From an uncultured Synergistales bacterium (GTDB lineage: Bacteria; Synergistota; Synergistia; Synergistales; Aminobacteriaceae), in assembly GCA_937957815.1 (NCBI GenBank), contig CALFXN010000368.1, positions 1-7,508 on the forward strand: DNA of 7,508 bases, read 5' to 3'. The position numbers and the translations under genes are program-made. The notes below the pieces were generated by a model that worked only from the letters and a program-made list of their open reading frames with translations, made no database searches and had not been told where the DNA came from. Of this stretch, positions 6,251 through 7,508 are shown one piece after another. The number at the start of each line of letters is the position of its first letter. The first letter of the stretch is position 1.

Positions 6251-7508
6251 ATGACGACGTCGTGGCTTCCGATCCGGAACGCGCGCGCTTTTCCGCTGTC
6301 CGGCATCCCCGAGTCTCAGGTCACGGAATTCCGCGACCTCGTCGTACGGCGGGTCGCGGGCGGACAACGTCTCGCGGCGCTGTTCCGCATTCCGGGAGAA
6401 GGGCGCGCGCGTCTCTGCGCCGTTCTCGCGGACGATCGGGAAGGCTCTCTCGGCGCGACCGTCGGCGTCGTCGACGGCGACCGCTACCCCTCGCTCACGC
6501 CCGACTGCCTTCAGGCGCACCTCTTCGAGCGCGAGATCGCCGAAAACGGCGGCCCGCTTCCGGAGGGACATCCATGGCTCAAGCCCGTCCGCTTTCCGCG
6601 CGGGAGCGCGTTGCCGCACACATCGATCGGCGATATGGAGTTCTACCGCGTCGAGGGAGCGGAGGTCCACGAGGTGGCCGTCGGTCCGGTCCACGCTGGT
6701 GTCATCGAACCGGGACACTTCCGTTTCCAGTGCCACGGCGAGATCGTGCTGCACCTCGAAATTTCGCTCGGATACCAGCACCGGGGCGTCGAAAAGGCCT
6801 TCGCGGACGTGGCGCCGTCAGTACGGATGCACATGGCCGAGACGGTCTCGGGAGATTGCACGGCCGGACACGCGACCGCGTACTGCGGCGCGATGGAGGC
6901 CCTCGCGCACAGGCACGTTCCCGAACGCGCGCGGATGATCCGGAATATCGCGCAGGAACTCGAGCGCATCGCGTGCCACACCGGCGATCTCGGAGCTCTC
7001 GCGGGCGACGTCGGTTTCCTGCCGACGAGTTCGTTCTGCGGTCGCATCCGCGGAGTCGTCCTCAATATGACGGCCGCCATCTGCGGGAACCGCTTCTCGC
7101 GGGGACTCATCCGTCCGGGCGGGGTGAAACGGGATATCGACGGGCAGCTCGTGACGCACCTTCTCGGGCAACTCGTTTCCGTCAGAAGGGATGTCACGGA
7201 CGCGACGAACCTTCTCTGGGAGACGCCGACGGTCATGGCGCGCTTCGATGGAACGGGCGTTCTCGGGGTCGACGACGCTGTCGCGCTCGGTCTCGTCGGA
7301 CCGGCCGCCCGGGCTTGCGGCGCGGCGCTCGACGTCCGCCGTTCGTTCCCCTACGCGGGGTATGGCGAGGTTCCGATCGAAACCGTGACGGAGAAGACCG
7401 GCGACGTGCTCGCGAGGGCGCGCGTCAGGAGCGCGGAAATCGCTCGCTCGCTCGACTACGTCGGAAACGGCCTTCTCGCGCTGCCCGAAACGCCGCTCAC
7501 CGCGGACG
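6251..7508 (+). CDS. hyfG: HyfG-like fused NuoC-NuoD large subunit with a degenerate nickel-ligand motif, 3' partial
   Basis: The open frame runs off the window; 419 residues are visible. The ATG at 6251 is preceded by GGGAGGG (6237-6243) at 7 nt. Residues about 1-118 are a NuoC-like (30 kDa) domain with YPSLTP (79-84), LFEREI (91-96) and EGHPWLKPVRFP (105-116). From about 125 the NuoD/[NiFe] large-subunit domain follows: VGPVHAGVIEPGHFRF (144-159), GYQHRGVEKAF (174-184), ELERIACHTGDL (236-247), GNRFSRGLIRPGGV (279-292) and GLVGPAARACG (347-357), then FPYAGYGEVP (366-375). At the N-terminal Ni-ligand place, where hydrogenases have RxCGxCxxxH, the sequence is T-V-S-G-D-C-T-A-G-H (198-207): the first Cys is Ser200, while Cys203 and His207 remain. 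E. coli HycE and HyfG are near 570 residues, so the C-terminal CxxC motif lies beyond the edge. The protein would dock on HyfC on the cytoplasmic side. I infer an Ehr-type, probably non-hydrogenase subunit. Confidence 0.9.
   Translation, partial: MTTSWLPIRNARAFPLSGIPESQVTEFRDLVVRRVAGGQRLAALFRIPGEGRARLCAVLADDREGSLGATVGVVDGDRYPSLTPDCLQAHLFEREIAENGGPLPEGHPWLKPVRFPRGSALPHTSIGDMEFYRVEGAEVHEVAVGPVHAGVIEPGHFRFQCHGEIVLHLEISLGYQHRGVEKAFADVAPSVRMHMAETVSGDCTAGHATAYCGAMEALAHRHVPERARMIRNIAQELERIACHTGDLGALAGDVGFLPTSSFCGRIRGVVLNMTAAICGNRFSRGLIRPGGVKRDIDGQLVTHLLGQLVSVRRDVTDATNLLWETPTVMARFDGTGVLGVDDAVALGLVGPAARACGAALDVRRSFPYAGYGEVPIETVTEKTGDVLARARVRSAEIARSLDYVGNGLLALPETPLTAD
6842..6871 (+). other. Altered N-terminal [NiFe] ligand motif (L1) within hyfG
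   Basis: The ten codons 198-207 encode T-V-S-G-D-C-T-A-G-H, aligned with R-x-C-G-x-C-x-x-x-H of [NiFe] hydrogenases. The serine codon is TCG (6848-6850); reaching a Cys codon (TGC or TGT) needs two base changes, so a single read error is unlikely. The retained Cys203 occupies the place of the bridging cysteine, and the lost one that of a terminal nickel ligand. The flanking AETV before and ATAYCGAMEA after match the family, so the alignment is firm. Confidence 0.8.

Noticed and set aside
5230..6306. Long reverse-strand open frame of 358 codons opposite hyfF
   Set aside because: Same reason: low-complexity charged sequence, no motif, no ribosome site, fully covered by hyfF.
1233..7508. Interpretation as respiratory complex I (nuo) or as an Mrp antiporter operon
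   Set aside because: HyfB has the WGCGY-type extension, HyfC matches HycD/HyfC motifs, NuoC and NuoD are fused, and no nuoA, nuoJ or nuoE-G-like genes are present. Mrp operons have no NuoH or NuoD parts.

Overview
The window is high-GC bacterial DNA read entirely on the + strand. It holds the end of an amidase gene, followed by the first five genes of an operon for a membrane-bound complex of the group 4 [NiFe]-hydrogenase / complex I superfamily. Gene density, SD-like ribosome sites, 4-bp gene overlaps and GTG starts are all ordinary for bacteria. The gene set suggests an organism with anaerobic or facultative energy metabolism. Nothing visible fixes the taxon, and no mobile element, CRISPR array, tRNA or rRNA was seen.

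Layout: (1) 2-1096, the 3' part of an M20-family Zn-dependent N-carbamoyl-amino-acid hydrolase / allantoate amidohydrolase-type gene whose true start lies before the window. (2) 1097-1232, an intergenic region with a weak possible terminator, a good sigma70-type promoter (GTGACA-17-TAGAAT), a 21-bp imperfect dyad in the predicted 5' leader and the ribosome site of the next gene. (3) 1233-7508, a tightly packed operon hyfB-hyfC-hyfE-hyfF-hyfG. Junctions are a 4-bp overlap, 4-bp, 4-bp and 1-bp gaps. The last gene runs off the right edge.

How the genes work together: HyfB and HyfF are antiporter-like, ion-translocating membrane subunits. HyfC is the NuoH-like subunit joining the membrane arm to the soluble arm. 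HyfE carries a NuoK-like part, and HyfG is a fused NuoC-NuoD-like large subunit. A hyfI-type small subunit (NuoB-like, [4Fe-4S]) is needed for a working complex and is expected just past the right edge.

The main point of interest is in HyfG. The N-terminal nickel-ligand motif, normally CxxC followed by H, reads S-G-D-C-T-A-G-H at residues 200-207, so the first cysteine is serine. The rest of the large-subunit scaffold looks well conserved. Together with the B-C-E-F-G gene order lacking hyfD, this points to an Ehr-type (energy-converting hydrogenase-related) complex, which probably does not make or use H2 and whose substrate is not established, rather than a true formate-hydrogenlyase hydrogenase. 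The second, C-terminal CxxC motif lies outside the window and must be read to settle this.
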